This document shows, in pieces, positions 1-5,675 of a DNA stretch of 5,675 nt (within the stretch, counting starts at the first letter, position 1; each line of letters starts with the position of its first letter). The notes under the pieces were generated by a model. It was not told the DNA's origin, searched no databases, and was given only the letters and a program-made list of their open reading frames with translations. The position numbers and the translations under genes were made by a program. Source of the DNA: Streptosporangiaceae bacterium (GTDB lineage: Bacteria; Actinomycetota; Actinomycetes; Streptosporangiales; Streptosporangiaceae). Where the stretch lies: contig JASIGS010000640.1 of the NCBI GenBank assembly GCA_030052355.1, positions 1 to 5,675 of the forward strand, in the 5' to 3' direction.

Positions 1-1
1 C

Positions 2-1711
2 CGGCAACCGCTACGCCAGGGCGGGGTCGCGCTGCTGCTCGTGATGGCCGTCGCCACCGGAACCCTTGCTCTCGCCCAGCACGCCAGCTGGACCCGGTCT
101 GCCAGCGACCAGGGCTCGTTCACCGCGGGCGCGGACGCGCGGGTCGACACGCCCTCCCCTCTCACTCCGGGCGCGACCGGCGCGATCACAGCCGCAACCG
201 GCGTCCGGCACGCGATGGCGGTCTATGTCCAGCCCGAAACGACGCCTGCTGAGATACTCGCGGTCAACGCGACGCAGGCGGCGCAGACCGCGCTGATCCG
301 CCCTGACCAGGCCGGGGTCCCTGAGACCAAGTTGTTCGGTGAGATCACGCCGAAGACAACGCCCGGCACTCTTATCCCTGGCCGTCCTGACGCGATTACG
401 CTCACGGCCGCCCTCACCGCGACGGGCCTCGCATTCCAGACGGGCGGGGCACTGCCGATCACCGCCCGCCAGGCGAGCGCCATCGGCCGGGGGCTCGCGC
501 CGGTCGCGGTCACGGTCACGGTGGCCGACGGCACGGGCGACATGTACCAGTTCGACGCGGGCACTCTGCCCGCCGACGGCCGGGAGCACGTCCTGCGGGC
601 GTCGCTCGGCGGCGGGCACATCATCTACCCGTTGCGCCTGGTCCAGATCGCGCTCTCCTACCAGATCCCCCCGGCCCAGAACGTCGCGCTCACGCTTGCC
701 GTCACCGGCCCGGCGCTTCGCGGCTGGCAAGGCAGCGCAACGTCACCCGACCTGCAAAGCTTCCGGGCCGGATGCTGCATAGCCAACACCTCAGTCCTGC
801 CGTCAGGCGGCACGCTGACCAGCACGGGCGACACCGCGACGTTCACCTTCGACTCCGGCTTCGGCCAGGCATCCATCTCTGGGCCGCCGCTATCGGTCTT
901 TGGGCAGGTGGCACTCAACGCGCCATCCGGGAGCGCCGTGGCGCCGCTCCCCGCGATCGCCACCAGCGCTTTCGCTGACCCGAACGACCTCGGCACCGGA
1001 TCCGTCGTGCGGGCGACGGTCGGCGGCGTGCAGATGCAGCTGACGATCGTCGCCGTGGTGAAGAGCTTCCCCACGGTCACCTCGAGCGCCGGAGCGCTCA
1101 TCCTCGACCTGCCGGCCGTCCAGCAGAGGGTTGTCAGCCAGGGCGTGGCGCCGCTGGCCGTCACGGAGTGGTGGCTCGCCACCGCTGATCACCAGATCCC
1201 GCCCGGCCTGCCCAGCGCGCTGCCACCGGGGAGCGCCGTCACCGGCGCCGCGCAGGCCACGGCACTGCTGACGGGCGACCCGTTGTCGGCGGCGCCGCAG
1301 CAGGCACTGCTCGCCCTCGCCGTCGCGGCGGTGCTGCTCGCGATCACCGGTTTCTGGGTGTCGATCAGCGCGAACGTCCGGCAGAGCCGCGCCGACAACG
1401 CGCTGCTCGCGGCGCTCGGCGTCAATCAGCGCTCGGCGGCGCTGCAACTGTCCCTGGAGAAGCTGATGCTCAGCGGGCCGTCTGCCGTTATCGGCGTCAT
1501 CCTCGGCACAGCGGTCGCCAGCTTGCTGGTTCCAGCCGTCACGCTGTCACCGGCCGCGACACAGCCAGTCCCGCCGCCACTGACGCTGTTCGACCTGCCC
1601 CAGACGCTACCGCTCGCCGCGGCAGTCGCCGTCATTCCGGTGCTCGCCACGGCGCTGATCATGATCAGGCGCCCGGATCCTGCAGCCGAACTACGCGCGG
1701 CGGAGGCGTGA
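2..1711 (+). CDS. FtsX-like ABC transporter permease, C-terminal part (5' end outside window)
   Basis: This is the membrane subunit of an FtsX/MacB-type ABC transporter, a family that couples cytoplasmic ATP hydrolysis to movements of large extracytoplasmic domains rather than forming a classical channel. The frame is open from base 2 with no stop, and the GTG/ATG near 41 lies inside a hydrophobic helix, so the real start is upstream. The visible 569 residues begin with a membrane helix (about residues 8-26). A long extracytoplasmic region follows (about 27-430), then three C-terminal helices (about 435-457, 487-511, 534-557). Between the first two of these is the FtsX signature: a basic stretch, then LLAALGV (468-474), and a conserved Glu (E486) at the start of the next helix. 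This order matches the second half of the permease encoded just downstream, so roughly 400 or more residues are probably missing on the left. The substrate is unknown. The family call is firm; the function is inferred. Confidence 0.88.
   Translation, partial: RQPLRQGGVALLLVMAVATGTLALAQHASWTRSASDQGSFTAGADARVDTPSPLTPGATGAITAATGVRHAMAVYVQPETTPAEILAVNATQAAQTALIRPDQAGVPETKLFGEITPKTTPGTLIPGRPDAITLTAALTATGLAFQTGGALPITARQASAIGRGLAPVAVTVTVADGTGDMYQFDAGTLPADGREHVLRASLGGGHIIYPLRLVQIALSYQIPPAQNVALTLAVTGPALRGWQGSATSPDLQSFRAGCCIANTSVLPSGGTLTSTGDTATFTFDSGFGQASISGPPLSVFGQVALNAPSGSAVAPLPAIATSAFADPNDLGTGSVVRATVGGVQMQLTIVAVVKSFPTVTSSAGALILDLPAVQQRVVSQGVAPLAVTEWWLATADHQIPPGLPSALPPGSAVTGAAQATALLTGDPLSAAPQQALLALAVAAVLLAITGFWVSISANVRQSRADNALLAALGVNQRSAALQLSLEKLMLSGPSAVIGVILGTAVASLLVPAVTLSPAATQPVPPPLTLFDLPQTLPLAAAVAVIPVLATALIMIRRPDPAAELRAAEA
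1702..1706 (+). promoter_or_regulatory. Ribosome binding site deciding the start of the second permease
   Basis: A GGAGG sequence lies inside the last codons of the upstream permease gene. It is 7 nt from the ATG at 1714 but only 1 nt from the GTG at 1708, which is too close for initiation. It therefore favours ATG 1714 as the start and places the two cistrons in a translationally coupled arrangement. Confidence 0.7.
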
Positions 1712-1713
1712 AC

Positions 1714-4527
1714 ATGAAGGTTCACACCGCAGAAGTGAGCACCAGGCGCCTGACCGGGATGGGCGCAGCCGCCACGCTGGCGCTCGCCATCCTCGTCTTC
1801 GGCTGCGTGCTCGCCGCCACGGCCGGGCCGCGCGAGGCGCTGTACACCAGGACGCATGCGCTGCAGGAGGCATTTGACACCGTCCCGCCGCTGGGACGGG
1901 GGATCACGGTGAGCACCACCTGGAATCAGTTCACGGGCGCCATTAATACGCCAGTGACCTACCTCGGCGATGGCCAGCTGAGCAACCTCGAAGCCCAGTT
2001 CAACAGCGACTTCAACAAGGGCGTCCTGCACCTCGCGCCGGTTTCCGCCGACTGGATGGGCATGACGACCGGCGAGCAGAGCGTGCCGAGGGGCCTGTCC
2101 GGCGCCGCCAGGAAGTTCCCGGTGGACATGCAAGTCATCTACCGCCTCCCGGTGACCGGCTATGTGCACGTGCTCGCGGGCAGCCTTTCCGCGCCGGCCG
2201 CCAGTGCATCCAAGGTGAACCCCAGTTTCTTTCCGACGATCAACGTGGCGGTCACACAGCAGACCGCGGACGAGTTCGGCCTGTCCGTCGGGTCGAAGGT
2301 GCTGACCGTGAACACCCCGGGTAGCTCGTTCGGGACGCAGCCGATCACGCTCAAAGTCAAGGCGATCGTGGCGGAAGTCCAGCCCGCTTCGGCCTTCTGG
2401 GGAGCCGTCCCGGCGCTGGCAGCGCCTCGCCTGAACGTGCCAGGCAACGCACCCTCGTACTTGACGTCCGGCGCACTGGCGCTGCCTGACGAGTCCGCTG
2501 CGCTCCAGCAGGACTACGGCCCTGGCTACTTGAACATGCAGTGGTTTCTCCCCATGAACCTAGGCGCGCTGCTGGGAGACCAGGCAGAGCCGCTGGACAC
2601 GTTGCTGCGGCGGATCACCACCGAAAGCCCGACGCTGGTCGGCCCGCTGGCCGGCGTCGCCGGCGCGGTAACGGTCAGCACGGGCGTGCAGCAGGTGCTT
2701 GACTCGTTCATACTCAACGCCGCCGCGGTCGACGTGCTGCTGTGGTTCCTGTACGTGAGCCTCGCCGTGATCGCCGCCATCGTGCTGCTGCTGGCCGCGC
2801 GGATGATCGTGCTGCGCCGTGCGGGCGAACTGACGCTACGCCGGGCCCGTGGTGCGACGCTGCTGCAGATCGGGCTGGTCGCCGGGCGCGGGGCGGCGAT
2901 CGGCTCGGTCCCGGCGGCCGTCCTCGCGGGCGCCGTCGCGGTGCTGCTCGTCCACGTGCCGACGCCGCCGGGCGGCTGGTGGCCGGGGCTCGGTGTGCTC
3001 GCGGTCGCGGTTGGCCTGCCCGCCGTCCTGGCCGCCTGGCAGCAGCGGCTGCCCCGTTTCGGTAGCGCCAGGGCCGCGGCCGGCTACCTGCGGTCCGGAC
3101 AGACCGGAAGAAGCCAGCCCAGCCTGGGTTACGGCGCTCTGGGCTACAGCAGAGTAGCCCGGCGCCGGTTCCGCGGCGGGGTCCGCCTGGTGGCCGAGTT
3201 GACCGCCGTGCTCGCCGCTATCGGGGGAATCCTCGTGTTCCGGTCGCAGGGCATCCAGCCCGGCGCGTCCGTGGACTTCTACACCAGCGCGGCGCCGGTG
3301 CTGGTGGCCATCCCCGCGGTGATTGTCGTACTGCGGATCTACCCGCTGATCCTGCGCGGGCTGCTGCGTGGTGTCGCTCGGGGGAAGGGCGCGACCGGGT
3401 TCCTCGGCCTGGCCCGGGCCGCGCGGGCCGTGCTTACCCCCGCCCTGCCGGCGTACGCGCTGGTGCTGGCCATCACGCTGGCCGCCTTCGCCGGCATGCT
3501 ACGGGACGCGGTGACCCGCGGCGAGATCAACGCCTCCTGGCAGACGGCGGGTGCAGACGTGACGATCGCCAACGTCGGCCCCGCCGGGGTGATCCCCGCG
3601 GCCGCACAGCACGAGATCGCGCACGTGCCGGGGGTAGAGCAGAGCGCGGTGGTATCGGAATGGACGCTGACCGCGCCGGATGGCGCAGCGGTGACCGCCC
3701 TCGCGGTCGACCCCGCCAGCTATTCGGCGCTTGTCGCGTCGTCCCGGACCTGGCCGGCCGTGCAGCCCGGGCTCCTGACCGGGGACGGGGTAATCGCCTC
3801 CCGGCAGGCCGTCGCGGCATTCCACGGCGACAGGACCCTGACGCTGACGACCCCCAACGCCGTGCAGGTACGAGTCCGGGTCACCGGGACGCTGTCGGGC
3901 ACGCCCGCGCTGCCCGGCGGCGGGGCGTTCATCCTCATGCCCGACTCGATGATCGCGCACTACTCCTACGTCGTGCCCAACCTCATGCTGCTGAACGGGC
4001 CGAGTATCGACACCGCCAAGGTCACTGCGCTGGTGAATAAGGCGGTACCCACGGCAGTCATCACGGTCCGTTCGGGACTGCTCGCGCAGCTGACCAGCGC
4101 CCCGGTCCAGCAAGGTGCATTCCGGCTGCTCGCGCTCGCACTGCCCGTCGCGGCGTGGCTGGGTCTGGCCGTGATGCTGCTCCAGCTGGCGCTCGGGGCG
4201 GCAGAGCGCGAAGCCACCCTCGCGCGGCTGGCCACGATGGGGCTCGGCGAAAGGCAGCGAGCAAGGCTGGTGCTTCTCGAAGTAATCCCGGCCGTCATCG
4301 CTGCCGCGGTCGCGGCGGTCGCCGCCGCGGTGGTGCTGCCGCGGATCGCCGCACCGGTGATCGACCTGCGGGTCTTCACCGGTTCCAGTGCTGGCGTGCC
4401 GCTCGTGCCCGACGCGGCGTCGATCGTGATGCCCATCGTGGCACTGGTCGTGCTGGCCGCTGTGACGCTGGCAATAGAGATACGGGCGCGCCGCGGCGTC
4501 GTGGCGACCTTGCGCGAGGGTGACTGA
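1714..4527 (+). CDS. FtsX-like ABC transporter permease with two FtsX modules
   Basis: This is a complete FtsX/MacB-family permease of 937 residues from ATG 1714; GTG 1708 would add two residues and overlap the previous stop by 4 bp. I prefer 1714 because GGAGG sits 7 nt upstream. About ten membrane helices can be read in a tandem arrangement. The first module has a helix at about 17-38, a large extracytoplasmic domain, then helices at about 339-364, 393-416 and 422-443. Two linker helices follow (about 490-512, 526-549). The second module has a helix at about 574-598, a second extracytoplasmic domain, then helices at about 803-829, 851-878 and 902-923. The FtsX signature appears twice: the RRAGELTLRRARGAT segment after helix 2, and the EATLARLATMGLG segment after helix 8 with LLE starting helix 9. 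It most likely pairs with the upstream permease and an ATPase encoded outside the window, acting in cell-envelope export or remodelling. Substrate unknown. Confidence 0.92.
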   Translation: MKVHTAEVSTRRLTGMGAAATLALAILVFGCVLAATAGPREALYTRTHALQEAFDTVPPLGRGITVSTTWNQFTGAINTPVTYLGDGQLSNLEAQFNSDFNKGVLHLAPVSADWMGMTTGEQSVPRGLSGAARKFPVDMQVIYRLPVTGYVHVLAGSLSAPAASASKVNPSFFPTINVAVTQQTADEFGLSVGSKVLTVNTPGSSFGTQPITLKVKAIVAEVQPASAFWGAVPALAAPRLNVPGNAPSYLTSGALALPDESAALQQDYGPGYLNMQWFLPMNLGALLGDQAEPLDTLLRRITTESPTLVGPLAGVAGAVTVSTGVQQVLDSFILNAAAVDVLLWFLYVSLAVIAAIVLLLAARMIVLRRAGELTLRRARGATLLQIGLVAGRGAAIGSVPAAVLAGAVAVLLVHVPTPPGGWWPGLGVLAVAVGLPAVLAAWQQRLPRFGSARAAAGYLRSGQTGRSQPSLGYGALGYSRVARRRFRGGVRLVAELTAVLAAIGGILVFRSQGIQPGASVDFYTSAAPVLVAIPAVIVVLRIYPLILRGLLRGVARGKGATGFLGLARAARAVLTPALPAYALVLAITLAAFAGMLRDAVTRGEINASWQTAGADVTIANVGPAGVIPAAAQHEIAHVPGVEQSAVVSEWTLTAPDGAAVTALAVDPASYSALVASSRTWPAVQPGLLTGDGVIASRQAVAAFHGDRTLTLTTPNAVQVRVRVTGTLSGTPALPGGGAFILMPDSMIAHYSYVVPNLMLLNGPSIDTAKVTALVNKAVPTAVITVRSGLLAQLTSAPVQQGAFRLLALALPVAAWLGLAVMLLQLALGAAEREATLARLATMGLGERQRARLVLLEVIPAVIAAAVAAVAAAVVLPRIAAPVIDLRVFTGSSAGVPLVPDAASIVMPIVALVVLAAVTLAIEIRARRGVVATLREGD

Positions 4528-4540
4528 GCTCGGGACGAGC
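4528..4540 (+). other. Short hairpin directly after the permease stop codon
   Basis: GCTCG (4528-4532) and CGAGC (4536-4540) form a perfect 5-bp stem with a GGA loop, starting at the base after the TGA. No T-run follows, so it is a weak terminator at best. It may instead be a 3'-end stabilising hairpin. Confidence 0.35.
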
Positions 4541-4591
4541 CAGCGACAGAAACGCAAAGGCCCAAGCCCCTGCACAGGTGCGCAGACGCGC

Positions 4592-4621
4592 CAGCTCACG
4601 TCCGTCGTCCTCGCTGAGCTG
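4592..4621 (+). terminator. Candidate transcription terminator of the permease operon
   Basis: CAGCTCA (4592-4598) and TGAGCTG (4615-4621) form a perfect 7-bp inverted repeat with a 16-nt loop, about 65 bp after the permease stop. A moderately AT-rich stretch follows (CCTTATATCTG), but there is no true T-run. Actinomycete terminators often lack a U-tract, so this is plausible but unproven. The heptamer CTGAGCT also occurs at the permease stop (4524-4530). Confidence 0.35.
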
Positions 4622-4677
4622 ACCTTATATCTGTCTTGAGTTGATTTTCCGCTTATTGCGCCCTGGTGCGATGAGCG

Positions 4678-4701
4678 GCTTGCGCTGATTGCTTTGGGTA
4701 T
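4678..4701 (+). promoter_or_regulatory. Possible SigB-like stress promoter for the secreted-protein gene
   Basis: GCTT (4678-4681), a 14-bp spacer and GGGTAT (4696-4701) fit the pattern GNNT-N14-16-GGGTAY described for Streptomyces SigB-family promoters. Transcription would start about 7-8 bp further on, near 4708, and give a leader of about 230 nt before the ATG at 4941. The upstream half of the pattern is very permissive, so the support is mainly the GGGTAT hexamer and its position. I found no convincing housekeeping-type -35/-10 pair with normal spacing elsewhere in this intergenic region. Confidence 0.3.
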
Positions 4702-4707
4702 GCAACA

Positions 4708-4772
4708 GTCTCGCCAAGGATTAATCCCGTAAAGCGGGACGGGCTGCCCTGATGTCGGGAAGCGGCCGAGAC
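4708..4772 (+). ncRNA. Predicted three-way-junction RNA fold in the 5' leader (hypothetical)
   Basis: Three helices can be drawn by eye. P1 pairs GTCTCG (4708-4713) with CGAGAC (4767-4772), and CC (4714-4715) with GG (4764-4765) after a bulged C. P2 is TCCCG (4725-4729) with CGGGA (4735-4739) and a TAAAG loop. P3 is GCT-G-CCC (4743-4749) with GGG-A-AGC (4757-4763), one G/A mismatch and a 7-nt loop. TGCA at 4701-4704 could also pair with TGCA at 4777-4780 across an internal loop. It could be a riboswitch-like or attenuating leader for the downstream secreted protein. I cannot assign it to a known family: GGGGTG at 4773-4778 recalls ydaO (c-di-AMP) leaders, but the conserved CAGCTAACCTCG block of that family is absent. 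GC-rich DNA folds readily, so chance remains possible. Confidence 0.3.
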
Positions 4773-4806
4773 GGGGTGCAAATTTCTTCGTGACTCGTGT
4801 AATCCG

Positions 4807-4826
4807 CGACGTCGTCGTTGACGTCA
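4807..4826 (+). promoter_or_regulatory. Pair of GACGTC-centred palindromes, possible operator
   Basis: CGACGTCG (4807-4814) and TGACGTCA (4819-4826) are each perfect 8-bp palindromes. Their centres are 12 bp apart, a little more than one helical turn. The paired arrangement upstream of the secreted-protein gene suggests a binding site for a dimeric regulator. No regulator can be named from sequence alone. Confidence 0.3.
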
Positions 4827-4829
4827 TAC

Positions 4830-4888
4830 GCATGAGCCTTGCTCTCTTAGATATGAAAATTATCGCCATTTTCAATTGAAACTCATGC
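4830..4888 (+). repeat. Nested inverted repeats in an AT-rich block upstream of the secreted-protein gene
   Basis: The outer arms GCATGAG (4830-4836) and CTCATGC (4882-4888) are perfect complements 45 bp apart. Inside, TGAAAAT (4854-4860) pairs with ATTTTCA (4868-4874) around a 7-nt loop, and TTTCAATTGAAA (4870-4881) is a perfect 12-bp palindrome sharing that same arm. Bases 4840-4881 are only about 29 percent GC, in sharp contrast to the neighbouring genes. As DNA it could be an operator or a target for an AT-binding silencer such as Lsr2. As RNA the shared arm would allow two mutually exclusive hairpins. Confidence 0.5.
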
Positions 4889-4923
4889 AACCGGAACGGG
4901 CGACCGGCGGCAACGGCGCGGGT

Positions 4924-4929
4924 GGGGAG
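4924..4929 (+). promoter_or_regulatory. Ribosome binding site of the secreted-protein gene
   Basis: GGGGAG ends 11 nt before the ATG at 4941, a rather long but workable spacing. It supports that ATG. No other in-frame ATG or GTG occurs between the upstream stop (TGA 4854-4856) and 4941. Confidence 0.5.
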
Positions 4930-4940
4930 TCGCGAAACCT

Positions 4941-5675
4941 ATGAACAATAGGACCTTTGGGTTGCCTTTCAGGCGAGTGGGGACGTTTGGCACTTCTGGC
5001 CGGGCGGCGTGGCGCTCGCGAATAGCCAGGTTCCTTGTACCCGTGCTGGTTGCTGGGGGCGTCACAGCCGGAGTTGCGCTGCCTGGCGGGCTGCTTAGTG
5101 CGTCCCCGGCCGCGGCGGCTACCGCCAACACGCTGGACATGAACATCCTGCTGATCGGCGACGGGACCACCGACCCCACGACGGCGGCCTGGGAAGCCGC
5201 GCTGACCCAAGAAGGCGTTCCCTACACCCCGGTCACGGTCAGCGGCACCTCGCCAGACGAATCGGTGACGCTGCCGACGCTGTCCGACGGCACCACGGGC
5301 TACTACGACGGCATCGTGTTCGCCGACTCGCCCTACGACATCTCCTCCAGTCTGTCCACGCTGTACAGCTACGAAGCGACCTTCGGCGTGCGCCAGATCG
5401 ACGGCTACTACTCGCCGACGTCGACACTGGGCCAGACCCTCGTCAGCTCCGGGGCGCTCGATGGCACCACCGGCACGCTTACCACCGCCGGGCTGACGGC
5501 GTTTCCTGAGCTGGAAGGCCCGATCCCGTTCAGCACGGGCACGTACGGCTACGCCTCGGTGGCCAACTCCGGAGCGCCGCTCACGCCGCTGATCGAAAAC
5601 TCCACCGACGACATCCTCGCCGCGGTCTATCAGCACCCGAGCACCGACGCCCAGGCAAACGTGGCCGAGCTCGCG
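4941..5675 (+). CDS. Secreted protein, probable Agd3-like carbohydrate-binding/deacetylase family (3' end outside window)
   Basis: The first 245 residues of a larger exported protein are visible, and the frame remains open at the right edge. Residues 1-62 look like a Sec signal peptide: a long n-region with several Arg, a hydrophobic core at about 31-54 and an Ala-rich cleavage region ending near ATA at 60-62. RR at 11-12 is not a proper twin-arginine motif. The mature part starts with a Rossmann-like beta-alpha-beta unit (MNILLIGDG at 67-75, then a helix and GVPY at 92-95), followed by YYDGIVFADSPYD (121-133) and LYSYEATFGVRQID (141-154). From memory of the family, these resemble the N-terminal region of Agd3-related proteins; fungal Agd3 deacetylates an exopolysaccharide. 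The catalytic deacetylase domain, if present, lies outside the window. The gene has its own 413-bp upstream region and is probably not part of the permease operon. Secretion is well supported; the family call is moderate and the substrate unknown. Confidence 0.8.
   Translation, partial: MNNRTFGLPFRRVGTFGTSGRAAWRSRIARFLVPVLVAGGVTAGVALPGGLLSASPAAAATANTLDMNILLIGDGTTDPTTAAWEAALTQEGVPYTPVTVSGTSPDESVTLPTLSDGTTGYYDGIVFADSPYDISSSLSTLYSYEATFGVRQIDGYYSPTSTLGQTLVSSGALDGTTGTLTTAGLTAFPELEGPIPFSTGTYGYASVANSGAPLTPLIENSTDDILAAVYQHPSTDAQANVAELA

Noticed and set aside
41..46. GTG/ATG at 41-46 as the start of the first permease
   Set aside because: The frame is open to base 2, and these codons fall inside a hydrophobic helix preceded by in-frame RQPLRQGG, typical of the middle of a two-module FtsX permease. 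No ribosome binding site is suitably placed.
4700..4840. ydaO (c-di-AMP) or GEMM (c-di-GMP) riboswitch
   Set aside because: GGGGTG (4773-4778) and AATCCG (4801-4806) are weakly reminiscent of ydaO, but the conserved CAGCTAACCTCG block is missing. The GEMM hallmark GGACGCAAAGCC is also absent.
4818..4853. Promoter with TTGACG (4818-4823) as -35 and TAGATA (4848-4853) as -10
   Set aside because: The spacer would be 24 bp, far from the usual 16-19 bp, and the -10 match is poor.
3499..4890. Long minus-strand open frame of 463 codons, plus several shorter antisense and alternate-frame ORFs in the permease genes
   Set aside because: They are Arg/Gly/Pro-rich, low-complexity translations opposite a well-supported permease gene, a usual by-product of high-GC codon bias.
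4528..4940. Additional small gene, tRNA or CRISPR array in the intergenic region
   Set aside because: I saw no coding frame with a credible start and ribosome binding site, no cloverleaf fold and no regularly spaced direct repeats.
4950..4990. Twin-arginine (Tat) signal in the secreted protein
   Set aside because: RR at residues 11-12 is followed by VGTFG and lacks the S/T-RR-x-F-L-K pattern; a Sec signal fits better.
4872..5636. Minus-strand ORF of 254 codons opposite the secreted-protein gene
   Set aside because: The plus strand has a clear signal peptide, a start with a ribosome binding site and sensible domain-like motifs; the antisense translation is Arg/Gly-rich with no recognisable motif.

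Overview
The window is from a high-GC actinomycete. Coding GC is strongly biased at third codon positions, the permeases are Ala/Val/Leu-rich FtsX-type proteins of the kind common in Streptomyces and relatives, and the secreted protein has a long Arg-containing n-region with an AAAATA-type cleavage site. I cannot name the genus. I noticed no TTA codons in the three coding regions.

Layout, all on the plus strand. (1) Positions 2-1711 hold the 3' part of a large FtsX/MacB-type ABC transporter permease. Its frame is open through the left edge, so the true start lies outside. (2) Positions 1714-4527 hold a second, complete FtsX-type permease of about 937 residues with two FtsX modules and about ten membrane segments. 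It follows the first gene with a 2-bp gap, or a 4-bp overlap if a GTG at 1708 is used, so the two are clearly co-transcribed and probably translationally coupled. No ATPase is visible; one would be expected upstream. (3) Positions 4528-4940 are a 413-bp non-coding region, visibly more AT-rich than the genes. It holds hairpins after the permease stop, a possible SigB-like promoter, a potential three-way-junction RNA fold, two GACGTC-centred palindromes, and an AT-rich block with a 12-bp perfect palindrome nested inside a longer inverted repeat. (4) Positions 4941-5675 hold the 5' part of a gene for a secreted protein with a signal peptide and a Rossmann-like N-terminal domain. It resembles the Agd3-related carbohydrate-binding/deacetylase proteins of actinomycetes. 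It runs off the right edge.

The two permeases probably form the membrane part of one heteromeric ABC system acting on the cell envelope (mechanotransmission or lipoprotein/lipid/peptide extrusion; substrate unknown). The secreted gene appears to be a separate transcription unit with its own elaborate leader, and there is no direct evidence that it works with the transporter. The most unusual part of the window is this leader, where a putative promoter would place the transcript start at the first stem of the predicted RNA fold.
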